A stretch of 64,000 bases of DNA from Brevundimonas fontaquae (GCF_017086445.1 NZ_CP070968.1:744001-808000), one strand, 5' to 3'; shown: positions 1 through 13,163, counted from the first letter of the stretch. Numbers and translations are program-made. The notes: generated from the sequence alone by a model not told the origin.

Positions 1-107
1 CAAGGCGCGGGGATATAGCGGTCGCCGATGGTCGCGGGCGGCGTCTGGGCCAGGACAGGCGTGGCGACCGACGCCAGCAGCAGGGCGAAAGCGAATGAAC
101 GGCGCAT
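1..107 (-). CDS. Exported protein, N-terminal fragment (cut by window edge)
   Basis: Only the first 35 codons are inside the window. They encode a typical Sec signal peptide: MRR, a hydrophobic core (FAFALLLASVA) and a likely cleavage site after VLA-Q. The mature start is Pro-rich (TPPATIGDRYIPAP). A TCCTCC complement, i.e. GGAGGA, lies 8-13 bases upstream of the ATG and acts as the ribosome binding site. The gene is divergent from mdh. The mature domain is not visible, so no function can be assigned; export to the periplasm or beyond is the only inference. Confidence 0.7.
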   Translation of the reverse strand, partial: MRRSFAFALLLASVATPVLAQTPPATIGDRYIPAP

Positions 108-168
108 CGAAATCCTCCGGTTGTCGCCCGACCTTCGCAAGCCTGACAAAGGCCGTAAAGCGAGGTTC

Positions 169-197
169 TTGCGACAGTCGCGCGAGGGGTCTAGACC
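169..197 (+). promoter_or_regulatory. Candidate housekeeping promoter of mdh
   Basis: TTGCGA, then 17 bases, then TAGACC, lies about 50 bases upstream of the mdh start. This resembles alphaproteobacterial sigma-70 promoters, which have a strong TTG at -35 and a loose -10. It was called by eye; spacing and position are good and the -10 match is partial. Confidence 0.4.
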
Positions 198-233
198 GCC
201 CGCACGATTAATCCCCTTTCGCACACGCAATAA

Positions 234-1208
<975 letters not shown>

Positions 1209-1221
1209 GGGCCATCGAAGG

Positions 1222-1261
1222 GCGCTATCGCGCGGCTCGCGGAGCCGCGTTGCTTGAGCGC
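1222..1261 (+). repeat. Hairpin repeat element, copy A
   Basis: The outer arms GCGCT and AGCGC enclose a variable inner hairpin (GCGGCTC-GCG-GAGCCGC). The fixed flanks are GCGCTAtCGC on the left and TTGCTTGAGCGC on the right. Two other copies are at 27820-27849 and, inverted, 3027-3067. The inner stem differs in sequence but pairs in every copy. This copy lies 3' of mdh and is followed 16 bases later by the terminator. Confidence 0.6.
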
Positions 1262-1277
1262 ATTTTCGAATGCGGAA

Positions 1278-1312
1278 AAGGGCTGCGGAGCGATCCGCGG
1301 CCCTTCTTTTTT
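1278..1312 (+). terminator. Rho-independent terminator of mdh
   Basis: A 12-bp stem (AAGGGCTGCGGA paired with TCCGCGGCCCTT, one G-T pair) is closed by a GCGA tetraloop and followed by CTTTTTT. The apex GGA-GCGA-TCC is shared with the terminator at 27863-27897. Confidence 0.85.
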
Positions 1313-1316
1313 CCGT

Positions 1317-1817
1317 TCAAGCGGGCGGCGTATAGCCCATCTGGCCCGCAAACTGGGGCAGCAGTTGCAGCCAGACCGTCAACGGGTCCGCCAGTTGCGT
1401 CACGCCTTCGCCCGACAGCACGACGACATCGTACTGCACCGTCGCCGTCGGCGTTTCGGCGGCGGTGTGGAAGGCTTTCAGATAGCGGTTGTCGCGGTTC
1501 CAGGCGTTGACCTTGTCCAGCGTCGCGCCGGCGCCCGGCACCACGGCGCTGAACTGAACCTCGCCGCAGCCAGACGCCTCGCAGCCATAGAAGAAGACCG
1601 CCCAGGTCAGGCCCGCATTGGTCACGGTGAAGAAGGTCAGGCCGTTCTCGGTCTGCACAGGCCCGACCCGCCCGCCCAGCCCGGTGATCCACGTCGCGAC
1701 CTCGGCCGGCGTCAGCCCGCGACTGGCCGTCGCCGGCGCCGTTTGCGCGAACGCTCCTCCCGCCGTCAGCGGCGATAAGGTCAAAGAAAGGGCGGCGGCG
1801 AGGGCGAGAGGGCGCAT
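1317..1817 (-). CDS. Exported YbjN-domain protein
   Basis: A 166-residue protein with a signal peptide (MRPLALAAALSLTLSPLTAGGAFA, cleavage before QTAPA). The rest resembles the YbjN / bacterial sensory transduction regulator fold: a helix-sheet start (LTPAEVATWITGLGG), central strands (LTFFTVTNAG, WAVFFYGCEASGCGEVQFSA) and a late strand-helix (VQYDVVVLSGEGVTQLADPL). Two cysteines in the CEASGC segment could form a periplasmic disulfide. It is convergent with mdh and same-strand with zapE upstream. The function of exported YbjN-like proteins is not established. Confidence 0.7.
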   Translation of the reverse strand: MRPLALAAALSLTLSPLTAGGAFAQTAPATASRGLTPAEVATWITGLGGRVGPVQTENGLTFFTVTNAGLTWAVFFYGCEASGCGEVQFSAVVPGAGATLDKVNAWNRDNRYLKAFHTAAETPTATVQYDVVVLSGEGVTQLADPLTVWLQLLPQFAGQMGYTPPA

Positions 1818-1851
1818 GGAAACACTCCGAGGGTCAGCCCTACCCTAGCCG

Positions 1852-2943
1852 TCAGTCGCGGACGTGCGCCAGCCAGTCCTTGCTCTGCATTTCATTGAAG
1901 CGCGACACGGTGCGCTCGAACTCGAACGCCCCCACCCCTTCGGTATAGAGAGCCTCCGGCTTGGCCGCCGCCAGCACGATGAGTTTGGTCTTGGCCTCAT
2001 AGAGGGCGTCCACCAGGGTCACCAGACGCCGCGCCTCGTGGTGGTTGGCCGAACTCAGGATCGGCACGTCTTCCAGGAACAGGGTGTGGAACCGCTGGGC
2101 GATGGCCAGATAGTCCTGCGGCCCCAGCGGCCTGGCGCACAGCTCCGCAAACGTCGCCCGCGCCATCGATCCCACGGTGCGCTGCACCACCACATCGCGG
2201 CCCAACACGCTCAGGTGCGCCGGCTCCTCCGGTTCGCCCCCCTTCAGCTCGCGCCATAACGCCTCGAACGCCGCGCGGTCGTCCGGCGTGTGCCAGACCT
2301 GGGCCGAGGTCATCCGGTCCAGCCGCCAGTCCCGCGCCCCGGCCGTCTCGACCACCACGCAACGCTCGCGGATGATGCCGATGAAGGGCAGGAAGAGCTG
2401 GCGGTTGATGCCGTTCTTGTAGAGGTCCTCCGGCGCGCGGTTCGAGGTGATGGCCAGCACCACCCGATCCTCGAACAGGGCTTCGAACAACCGGCCCAGG
2501 ATCATGGCGTCGGCGATGTCGGTGACCTGCAGTTCGTCGAAACACAGCAGCCGGGCTTCCGACGCGATCAGCTTCGCGATCGGCGGGATGGGGTCGTCGC
2601 CCCTGTGGGTTCCGAACACGGCCTTGCGGGTCTTCGCATCCCCTTCGCGCCACTGTTTCACCAGGTCGTGGATACGGGCCATGAAGGCGTGAAAGTGCGC
2701 GCGCGTCTTTCGCGGCTCCGGCGTCGCCGAATAGAACAGGTCCATCAGCATCGACTTGCCGCGTCCGGGCGGGCCGTAGAGATAGACGCCCCGCACCTCC
2801 GGCGCCTTGCCGAACAGGCCGCGTTTGGCCAGATCGACCTCGAGCCGCTCCAGCGCCGTGATCACGCTCTCCTGCGCCGGATCGGGCGTCAGCACGCCCT
2901 CTTCCACGCGGATGTCGTAGGCGTTGCGGATACGGGAGGTCAT
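1852..2943 (-). CDS. zapE: Cell division protein ZapE (AFG1-like ATPase)
   Basis: A P-loop ATPase of the ZapE/AFG1 family, which in E. coli associates with the Z-ring under stress. Walker A is GPPGRGKSMLMD near residue 60, and Walker B is LLCFDELQVTDIADA. The family motif AHFHAFM follows Walker A, and the sensor-like segment ITSNRAPEDLYKNG is present. I chose the start at MTSRIRN, the usual family N-terminus, giving 363 residues. A start 75 bases further upstream would run into the divergent leader and repeat copy C. It is divergent from asd. Confidence 0.92.
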   Translation of the reverse strand: MTSRIRNAYDIRVEEGVLTPDPAQESVITALERLEVDLAKRGLFGKAPEVRGVYLYGPPGRGKSMLMDLFYSATPEPRKTRAHFHAFMARIHDLVKQWREGDAKTRKAVFGTHRGDDPIPPIAKLIASEARLLCFDELQVTDIADAMILGRLFEALFEDRVVLAITSNRAPEDLYKNGINRQLFLPFIGIIRERCVVVETAGARDWRLDRMTSAQVWHTPDDRAAFEALWRELKGGEPEEPAHLSVLGRDVVVQRTVGSMARATFAELCARPLGPQDYLAIAQRFHTLFLEDVPILSSANHHEARRLVTLVDALYEAKTKLIVLAAAKPEALYTEGVGAFEFERTVSRFNEMQSKDWLAHVRD

Positions 2944-3026
2944 GGGAGGACTGCTTAAAGCCCGGCACAGTGAAAAGCGATTGCTTCGCGGCTGCGAACG
3001 CCTAAATGCACAGCACACACCAAACC

Positions 3027-3067
3027 GCGCTCAAGCAGCAAGGCTCCGCTGAGCCGAGCGGTAGCGC
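3027..3067 (-). repeat. Hairpin repeat element, copy C (inverted)
   Basis: On the minus strand this reads GCGCTAcCGC, an inner hairpin with GGCTC/GAGCC arms, then TTGCTGCTTGAGCGC, so it matches copies A and B in flanks and architecture. It lies in the divergent zapE/asd intergenic region, inside the likely asd leader. A second small hairpin (GTCC-GAA-GGAC) follows toward asd and overlaps its ribosome binding site. Confidence 0.55.
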
Positions 3068-3086
3068 GTCCGAAGGACCAAGCATC

Positions 3087-4133
3087 ATGGGTTATCGCGT
3101 CGCCATCGTCGGAGCCACGGGCAATGTGGGCCGCGAAATGCTGAACATCCTCGAGGAGCTGGAATTCCCCGTCGATGAAATCCACGCCATCGCCTCGCGC
3201 AAGTCCAAGGGCGTCGAGGTCTCCTTCGGCGACAAGACCGTCAAATGCCAGGACATCGAACAGTTCGACTTCTCAAAGGTCGACATCGTCCTGATGTCCG
3301 CCGGCGGCGCGGTGTCCAAGGAATGGTCCGAGAAGATCGGCAAGGCCGGTCCTATCGTGATCGACAACTCCTCGGCCTTCCGCAAGGACGCCGACGTGCC
3401 GCTGATCGTGCCCGAGGTGAACCCCGACGCCATCAAGGATGCGACCAAGAAGAACATCATCGCCAACCCCAATTGCTCGACCATCCAGCTGGTGACGGCG
3501 CTGAAGCCGCTGCACGATGCGGCCAAGATCAAGCGGGTGGTCGTCTCGACCTATCAGTCGGTGTCTGGCGCCGGTAAGGAAGGCATGGACGAGCTGTGGA
3601 ACCAGACCAAGGCCATCTACGGCCTGGGCGACGCCACGCCCAAGAAGTTCCCCAAACAGATCGCCTTCAACGTCATCCCCTACATCGGTTCCTTCCTCGA
3701 GGACGGCTCCACCGACGAGGAGAAGAAGATGTCGGACGAGACGCACAAGATGCTGGACCCCGACATTCAGGTCACCGTCACCTGCGTGCGCGTGCCGGTC
3801 TTCGTGGGTCACTCCGAGGCCGTGAACGTCCAGTTCGACCGCCCCATCGAACCCGACGAGGCCCGCGCCATCCTGCGCGAGGCGCCCGGCGTGCTGGTCA
3901 TCGATAAACAGGAGCACGACGGCTATATCACCCCCGTCGACGCCGCCAGCGAACATGCCGTCTATGTCAGCCGCATCCGCAAGGACCCGACCGTCGAGAA
4001 CGGCCTGAACCTTTGGGTCGTGTCTGACAACCTGCGCAAGGGCGCCGCCCTGAACGCCGTCCAGATCGCCCAGCTGCTGGACGAGACCGGCGTGATCAAG
4101 TCGTCGTCGGGATATCGTTCGATCACGGTCTGA
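3087..4133 (+). CDS. asd: Aspartate-semialdehyde dehydrogenase (first copy)
   Basis: Reduces aspartyl phosphate to aspartate semialdehyde with NADPH, the branch point to lysine/diaminopimelate, methionine and threonine. The nucleotide motif GATGNVG is near the N-terminus. The catalytic cysteine is in NPNCSTIQL, and the substrate segment is GHSEAVNVQFDRP. The C-terminal [15 protein letters not shown] is conserved. I chose the ATG at [12 protein letters not shown] because an AAGGACC ribosome binding site precedes it and the open frame further upstream is only the hairpin repeat. A second, more divergent asd is at 60703-61746. This copy has the longer insert typical of alphaproteobacterial enzymes (348 residues). 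Confidence 0.95.
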   Translation: MGYRVAIVGATGNVGREMLNILEELEFPVDEIHAIASRKSKGVEVSFGDKTVKCQDIEQFDFSKVDIVLMSAGGAVSKEWSEKIGKAGPIVIDNSSAFRKDADVPLIVPEVNPDAIKDATKKNIIANPNCSTIQLVTALKPLHDAAKIKRVVVSTYQSVSGAGKEGMDELWNQTKAIYGLGDATPKKFPKQIAFNVIPYIGSFLEDGSTDEEKKMSDETHKMLDPDIQVTVTCVRVPVFVGHSEAVNVQFDRPIEPDEARAILREAPGVLVIDKQEHDGYITPVDAASEHAVYVSRIRKDPTVENGLNLWVVSDNLRKGAALNAVQIAQLLDETGVIKSSSGYRSITV

Positions 4134-4140
4134 CGCTCCA

Positions 4141-4257
4141 CCCCGTCATCCTCGGGCTTGACCCGAGGAACGGATGTTCCGCCGCTGGTGCGAACGAGCG
4201 ACGCATTGGCGCCCGCCGCGCCCGATCCTCGGGTCAAGCCCGAGGATGACGGCGGGG
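4141..4257. repeat. Inverted pair of GTCATCCTCGGG-type repeat units
   Basis: The left unit (4141-4169) and right unit (4226-4257) are near-identical in inverted orientation, each built around GTCATCCTCGGGCTTGACCCGAGGA. Each unit is itself partly palindromic. A single unit recurs at 60384-60416. Such elements are common between genes in alphaproteobacteria. It sits directly after the asd stop and ends at the rarD start region, so it may form a large hairpin at the 3' end of the asd transcript. Confidence 0.8.
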
Positions 4258-4269
4258 ATGAAGGACCCC

Positions 4270-5193
4270 ATGACCGCCTCCCCCTCTCCCAACGCCCCCC
4301 GCGCCGTCGGCACGGCCATCGCCTGCTATACACTGTGGGGGTTGCTGCCGCTGTTGTTCATGGCGATGGCGGCGCACGGCTTCGGCGCGCCCGAAATTCT
4401 GGCGCACCGGGCGGTCTGGTCGGTCTTCGTGGCGGGCCTGGTCCTGCTGCTGGCCGGGCAATGGGGCGAGGCGCGCCGGGTGCTGGCAACCCCGCGCACC
4501 CTGGCCTGGCTGGCCCTGTCCGCGCTGCTGATCGGCACGAACTGGAGCCTCTACGTCTTCGCCACCACGCATCATGCGACGCTGGAGGCCAGCCTTGGCT
4601 ATTATATCAATCCCCTGCTCAACATGGCGGCCGGCGCCGTGCTGTTCCGCGAGAAGATCGACCGCTGGAGCGCGCTCGCCATCGGTCTCGCCGCCATCGG
4701 GGTCGTGATCCAGACGATCGCCCTGGGCCATGTGCCGATCATCGGCCTGACCCTGGCCGTCACCTTCTGCGCCTATGCGGTGATCCGAAAGCGCGTGCCC
4801 GCCTCGGCCCAGACTGGTCTGTTCGTGGAATGTCTGGTGCTGCTGCCCATCGGCGCGGTCTTTTTGGCCTGGCTGACCACCCACGGTCAGGCGGTCGGAT
4901 TTGCGTCGCCCTCCGGCCTGATCTGGGCGCTGGTGAACGGCCCCGCCACCGTGATCCCGCTGGCGCTGTTCGCCTGGTCGGCACGCCGCCTGCCCCTATC
5001 CACGGTCGGTTTCATCCAGTTCCTGGCCCCGACGCTGCAGTTCGCCTGCGGCGTCGCGACCGGCGAGCCGCTGACCGTGCTGAGGATCGTCTCCTTCGTC
5101 TTCATCTGGGCCGGCGCCGGCGTCTTCGCCCTGGCCGCCTTCAATCGCAGCCGCGCCGCCAAGCGCGCCGTCGCCCTGTCCGAGCCGGTCTAG
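4270..5193 (+). CDS. rarD: RarD-family EamA/DMT transporter
   Basis: An inner-membrane drug/metabolite transporter of the RarD group; the substrate is unknown. The 307-residue protein has about ten hydrophobic segments. The typical N-terminus AIACYTLWGLLPLLF is followed by EILAHRAVWS, the SLGYYINPLLNMAAG motif and FIQFLAPTLQF, all characteristic of RarD. I place the start at MTASPSP because AAGGACC precedes it at normal spacing. An upstream in-frame ATG at 4258 abuts the repeat and has no ribosome binding site. The stop codon overlaps that of the convergent hydrolase gene in a shared CTAG. Confidence 0.9.
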   Translation: MTASPSPNAPRAVGTAIACYTLWGLLPLLFMAMAAHGFGAPEILAHRAVWSVFVAGLVLLLAGQWGEARRVLATPRTLAWLALSALLIGTNWSLYVFATTHHATLEASLGYYINPLLNMAAGAVLFREKIDRWSALAIGLAAIGVVIQTIALGHVPIIGLTLAVTFCAYAVIRKRVPASAQTGLFVECLVLLPIGAVFLAWLTTHGQAVGFASPSGLIWALVNGPATVIPLALFAWSARRLPLSTVGFIQFLAPTLQFACGVATGEPLTVLRIVSFVFIWAGAGVFALAAFNRSRAAKRAVALSEPV

Positions 5194-6323
5194 ACGGCGG
5201 CGTAAAGCGCGTCCAGCAAACGCTTGGGGCGGGGGTCGCCGATCAGGTGCGGCGACTGGCGCGTCATCACATAGGCCGCCGACAGCTTCCGCGACGGATC
5301 GGCCATGGCCATCGACCCGCCCCAGCCGTAATGGCCGAAAGCGTCGTTCGGCCCGAACACCTTCAGCCCGTCATTGCGCATCAGCCCCGCCGCCCAGCTG
5401 ATCGTATAGGGCAGCACCTTGTCCGGCCCATGGATGCGCTCGCGCGTCAGCTGATCCAGCATTCCCGCCGATAGCACCGACCGGCCGTCCAGCACGCCGC
5501 CATTAGCGACCACCCCAAGCATCTTCGCCAGCCCCAAGGCCGTGCCGTGCAGATTGGCCGACGGGATCTCCATCTCGCGCCAGGCCGCCGAGCCGCGCCC
5601 GCCCGGCGCCGAGCCGCGATCCAGGAAGGCCGCCTGTTTGATCGGATCGATGGTTCCCAGGCTGGGCGCCGCCGTGGGCTTGCGCATCTGCGCCACCCGT
5701 CCATGCTCGCTTTCCGGTAGGCCGATCCACAAGTCCAAGTCGGGGAAGTCCTGGCGCAGCGCCTGGCCCATCGTCCTCCCGGTCGCCCGGCGATAGACCT
5801 CATTGGCCAGATAGCCGACGGTGATCGGGTGATAGCCAGACGCCGTGCCCGGCGCCCACATCGGGGCCTGGGCCGCCAGTCGCGCCAGAACCGCAGACAC
5901 ATCGAACCAGATCGTCGGATCGACCGCCTCGGAAAAGCCCGGCAGCCCCGACTGGTGGCTCATCAACTGGGCGACGGTGACCTCCGCCTTGCCCGCCGCG
6001 CCGAACTCGGGCCACAGCGAGGCCACCGTTTGATCATAGTCGATCTGACCCGTCTCGACCGCGCTCGCCATCAAAATGGCCATCACCGCCTTGCCGGTCG
6101 AAAACACAGAGGTCAGGGTCGTGTCGGTAAACAGCGTCGTCCTGGCCGTATCCGCATGACCCGCCCACAGATCGACGACCGTTTCGCCCTCGACCAGCAC
6201 GCTGAACCGCGCCGCCTGCTCGTTCAGCCCCTCGGGGGCCTCGGTGAAGTTGGCGGCGAAGGCCTCCCGCACGGCCTTATAACCGGGTGCGCAAACGCCG
6301 TGGATGTCGATGAGATCGGTCAT
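5190..6323 (-). CDS. Serine hydrolase, beta-lactamase/EstA-like family
   Basis: A 377-residue protein of the beta-lactamase (class C)/esterase family. The SxxK nucleophile motif is in FSTGKAVMA near residue 76. The tyrosine of the YxN-like motif is probably in SGYHPITVGYL, and the C-terminal HYGWGGSMA replaces the KTG motif, as in EstB-type esterases. There is no signal peptide, so it is likely a cytoplasmic esterase or amide hydrolase rather than an antibiotic-resistance enzyme. Its N-terminal region (IHGVCAPGYKAVREAFAANF) is typical of this esterase subgroup. Confidence 0.88.
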   Translation of the reverse strand: MTDLIDIHGVCAPGYKAVREAFAANFTEAPEGLNEQAARFSVLVEGETVVDLWAGHADTARTTLFTDTTLTSVFSTGKAVMAILMASAVETGQIDYDQTVASLWPEFGAAGKAEVTVAQLMSHQSGLPGFSEAVDPTIWFDVSAVLARLAAQAPMWAPGTASGYHPITVGYLANEVYRRATGRTMGQALRQDFPDLDLWIGLPESEHGRVAQMRKPTAAPSLGTIDPIKQAAFLDRGSAPGGRGSAAWREMEIPSANLHGTALGLAKMLGVVANGGVLDGRSVLSAGMLDQLTRERIHGPDKVLPYTISWAAGLMRNDGLKVFGPNDAFGHYGWGGSMAMADPSRKLSAAYVMTRQSPHLIGDPRPKRLLDALYAAV

Positions 6324-6353
6324 GGGCCGGTCCTAGCGCGCCCGCCGCCCACG

Positions 6354-6383
6354 AAAAAGGCCTCCCGCCGAAACGGGAGGCCT
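6354..6383 (-). terminator. Terminator of the atp operon
   Basis: On the minus strand a 9-bp GC-rich stem (GGCCTCCCG paired with CGGGAGGCC) is followed by TTTTT. It lies 25 bases after the atpC stop and separates the ATP synthase transcript from the serine hydrolase gene. Confidence 0.85.
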
Positions 6384-6407
6384 CAAATCGTTCGATCCTT
6401 CGACGGA

Positions 6408-6677
6408 TCAGGCCGCGACGACCTCGGTGGCCTGTTCGGCCAGGATGGTCAGGCCTTCGCCGTTCACGTCGGCGAAGCCGCCGTGGACGTCGTACTGGGT
6501 CTTGGCGCCGTTGTTATAGACGGTCACCAGACCCTCGCGCAGGGCGGTCATGAAGGGCGCATGATCCGGCAGAACGCCGAAGTCGCCCTCGACGCCCGGT
6601 GCATCGACCTGGTCCACGAGGCCCGAGAAGACCTCGCGTTCCGGCGAGACGAGGGAGAAGTTCAGCTTGCCGGCCAT
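6408..6677 (-). CDS. atpC: F1F0 ATP synthase subunit epsilon (short form)
   Basis: Epsilon subunit of the central stalk. The 89 residues cover only the N-terminal beta-sandwich: LNFSLVSPEREVFSG, VEGDFGVLPDHAPFMTALREG and GGFADVNGEGLTILAEQA. The C-terminal two-helix inhibitory domain of the usual 130-140-residue subunit is absent. The terminator starts 25 bases after the stop, so there is no remnant or frameshift. It is the last gene of the operon, with 2 bases between the atpD stop and its start. A short epsilon is consistent with alphaproteobacteria in which another protein (the zeta subunit) inhibits ATP hydrolysis. Confidence 0.95.
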   Translation of the reverse strand: MAGKLNFSLVSPEREVFSGLVDQVDAPGVEGDFGVLPDHAPFMTALREGLVTVYNNGAKTQYDVHGGFADVNGEGLTILAEQATEVVAA

Positions 6678-6679
6678 GA

Positions 6680-9134
<2,455 letters not shown>

Positions 9135-9167
9135 CCGGCGCTTACTCTCTCAGCTTACCAGACGGGT

Positions 9168-10772
<1,605 letters not shown>

Positions 10773-11327
10773 TTACGCGCGCTTGAGGGCGAACTTCATC
10801 TGGTCGAGCTTGGTCTTCAGCGAGGCGTCGAACAGTTTCGAGCCCACCTTGACCTTCAGGCCGCCCAGGATCGACGGATCGACGCGCGCGGTCAGTTCCG
10901 GGGCCTTGCCCAGGCTCTTCGACAGGGCGGCGGTGATGGCGGCGACCTGTTTGGCGTCCAGCGGCTGGGCCGAGACGACCTCGGCGGCGACGACGCCGGC
11001 GTGTTTCGCGTAGCGCGCCTCGAAACCGGCGATCACGGCGGGCAGATCCTTGGCGCGATGGTTCTGAGCCAGCAGACCCAGGAAGTTGGTCGTGGTCTGC
11101 TCGAACTTGGCCGTGGCGGCGATGGCCACCAGACCCTTGGCCTGGTCGGGCGCAGCGATGACGGGCGAGGTCGCCAGGCGACGCAGGTCGGCGCTTTCGC
11201 TCCAGGCCGCCTTCAGCGACTTCAGGTCGGCGCGGACGGCGTCCAGGCGGCCGGTTTCCAGCGCCAGGTCGAACAGCGCCTGTGCGTAGCGATCGCCGAC
11301 TTCCGTCGTTCTGAAATCATCAGCCAC
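10773..11327 (-). CDS. atpH: F1F0 ATP synthase subunit delta
   Basis: Delta (OSCP-like) subunit that joins F1 to the peripheral stalk. The 184-residue protein has the expected helical N-domain (VGDRYAQALFDLALETGRLDAV) and the C-terminal segment ARVDPSILGGLKVKVGSKLFDASLKTKLDQM. The reading frame opens with GTG (MADDFRTTEV). It is first in the operon; a 0.5 kb non-coding region lies upstream, where many alphaproteobacteria have priA. Confidence 0.95.
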   Translation of the reverse strand: MADDFRTTEVGDRYAQALFDLALETGRLDAVRADLKSLKAAWSESADLRRLATSPVIAAPDQAKGLVAIAATAKFEQTTTNFLGLLAQNHRAKDLPAVIAGFEARYAKHAGVVAAEVVSAQPLDAKQVAAITAALSKSLGKAPELTARVDPSILGGLKVKVGSKLFDASLKTKLDQMKFALKRA

Positions 11328-11844
11328 TGATTAGGGTCCGAGGTCGTTGTGTCAGGGTCGCAACCGACTGCGAGGCTCGCAACGGTCAAAAGCTTGAAAT
11401 GCTTACGGAAAGCACGACGGAGGCCGTATCCGTAAATACGCCCCCTTCAAGCCGGGCGCCTGATAGCACGGGGTTTCGCCGCTCGCAACATTGCGTGAAG
11501 GCGCGCCGATGCCGCAGGGGCCGCATCGCCATCTCGTTTCCTCGCCACGCGTGGGGAGGGGGACGCGGAGAGGTGGCGAGAGCGGATGGAACGGGGGCGG
11601 ATCTGAAACGGCTCGCTCCGGCGACACAAGGTGCGCCTTCTAAGGGTAGAGGGGGAATACTTGATCGCACTCGGGACGGTTTCGCAGGGACCGCCGACCC
11701 GTCGGAGGCTTATGGCGTAGGCGATAGGACTGCCGCCTTTTGTCCCTATCAGCATGATGGCGGGCAGCGTGGCGGATCGCCTGAGCGATGCATCTACGTC
11801 AAAATCGGTCGTGAGATTTCCGATGTTCTTGTTTTGATCGATGA
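11328..11844. other. Non-coding region between atpH and the recA control region
   Basis: No convincing gene is present on either strand. The atpH promoter should lie in its left end. A perfect short palindrome (TGCGAG-G-CTCGCA, 11369-11381) occurs there, next to a second GGTCGCAACC. The middle (about 11530-11600) contains the palindrome CCACGCGTGG and CTCCCC-rich sequence resembling degenerate intergenic repeats. Its translations are low-complexity Pro/Arg/Ser strings and are not credible proteins. Confidence 0.5.
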
Positions 11845-11859
11845 GAACATCTTGTGAAC
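11845..11859. promoter_or_regulatory. LexA (SOS) box of recA
   Basis: GAAC-N7-GAAC is a perfect copy, read on this strand, of the alphaproteobacterial LexA operator GTTC-N7-GTTC. It lies about 100 bases upstream of recA and overlaps the candidate -35. LexA bound here would repress recA until DNA damage. Confidence 0.85.
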
Positions 11860-11880
11860 CAGAACAAACCATGCACATAG
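11852..11880 (+). promoter_or_regulatory. Candidate recA promoter
   Basis: TTGTGA, 17 bases, then ACATAG. The -35 lies inside the LexA box, which would explain repression by steric exclusion. The -10 match is only fair. Confidence 0.35.
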
Positions 11881-11962
11881 TCCGCCTCACGAAACGGGGG
11901 CGGGTCCAGGCGGGTCTCTCCCAAGCTGAATGACGGGAATCATGGCAAGGGAGACGAAGGCA

Positions 11963-13045
<1,083 letters not shown>

Positions 13046-13163
13046 CGCCAGCCTCCGAGGCTGGGCGGACTGTCAGAGTTTGTCCCGGTCTCGGTCCGGT
13101 CTTTTCACCGCTACTCCGTCGCCCCTAGCGACCCGCCACCGACCCCGCGAAGGGCGCCGGAGC

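Noticed and set aside
3006..3086. N-terminal extension of asd from an upstream ATG.
   Set aside because: The extra 27 residues are encoded by the hairpin repeat and are Gln/Ser/Thr-rich. The family start is [12 protein letters not shown] with its own ribosome binding site.
11400..11670. Short minus-strand frame reading SPRPPPHAWRGNE.
   Set aside because: This is a known kind of spurious translation of CT-rich intergenic repeats; there is no ribosome binding site and no conserved domain.
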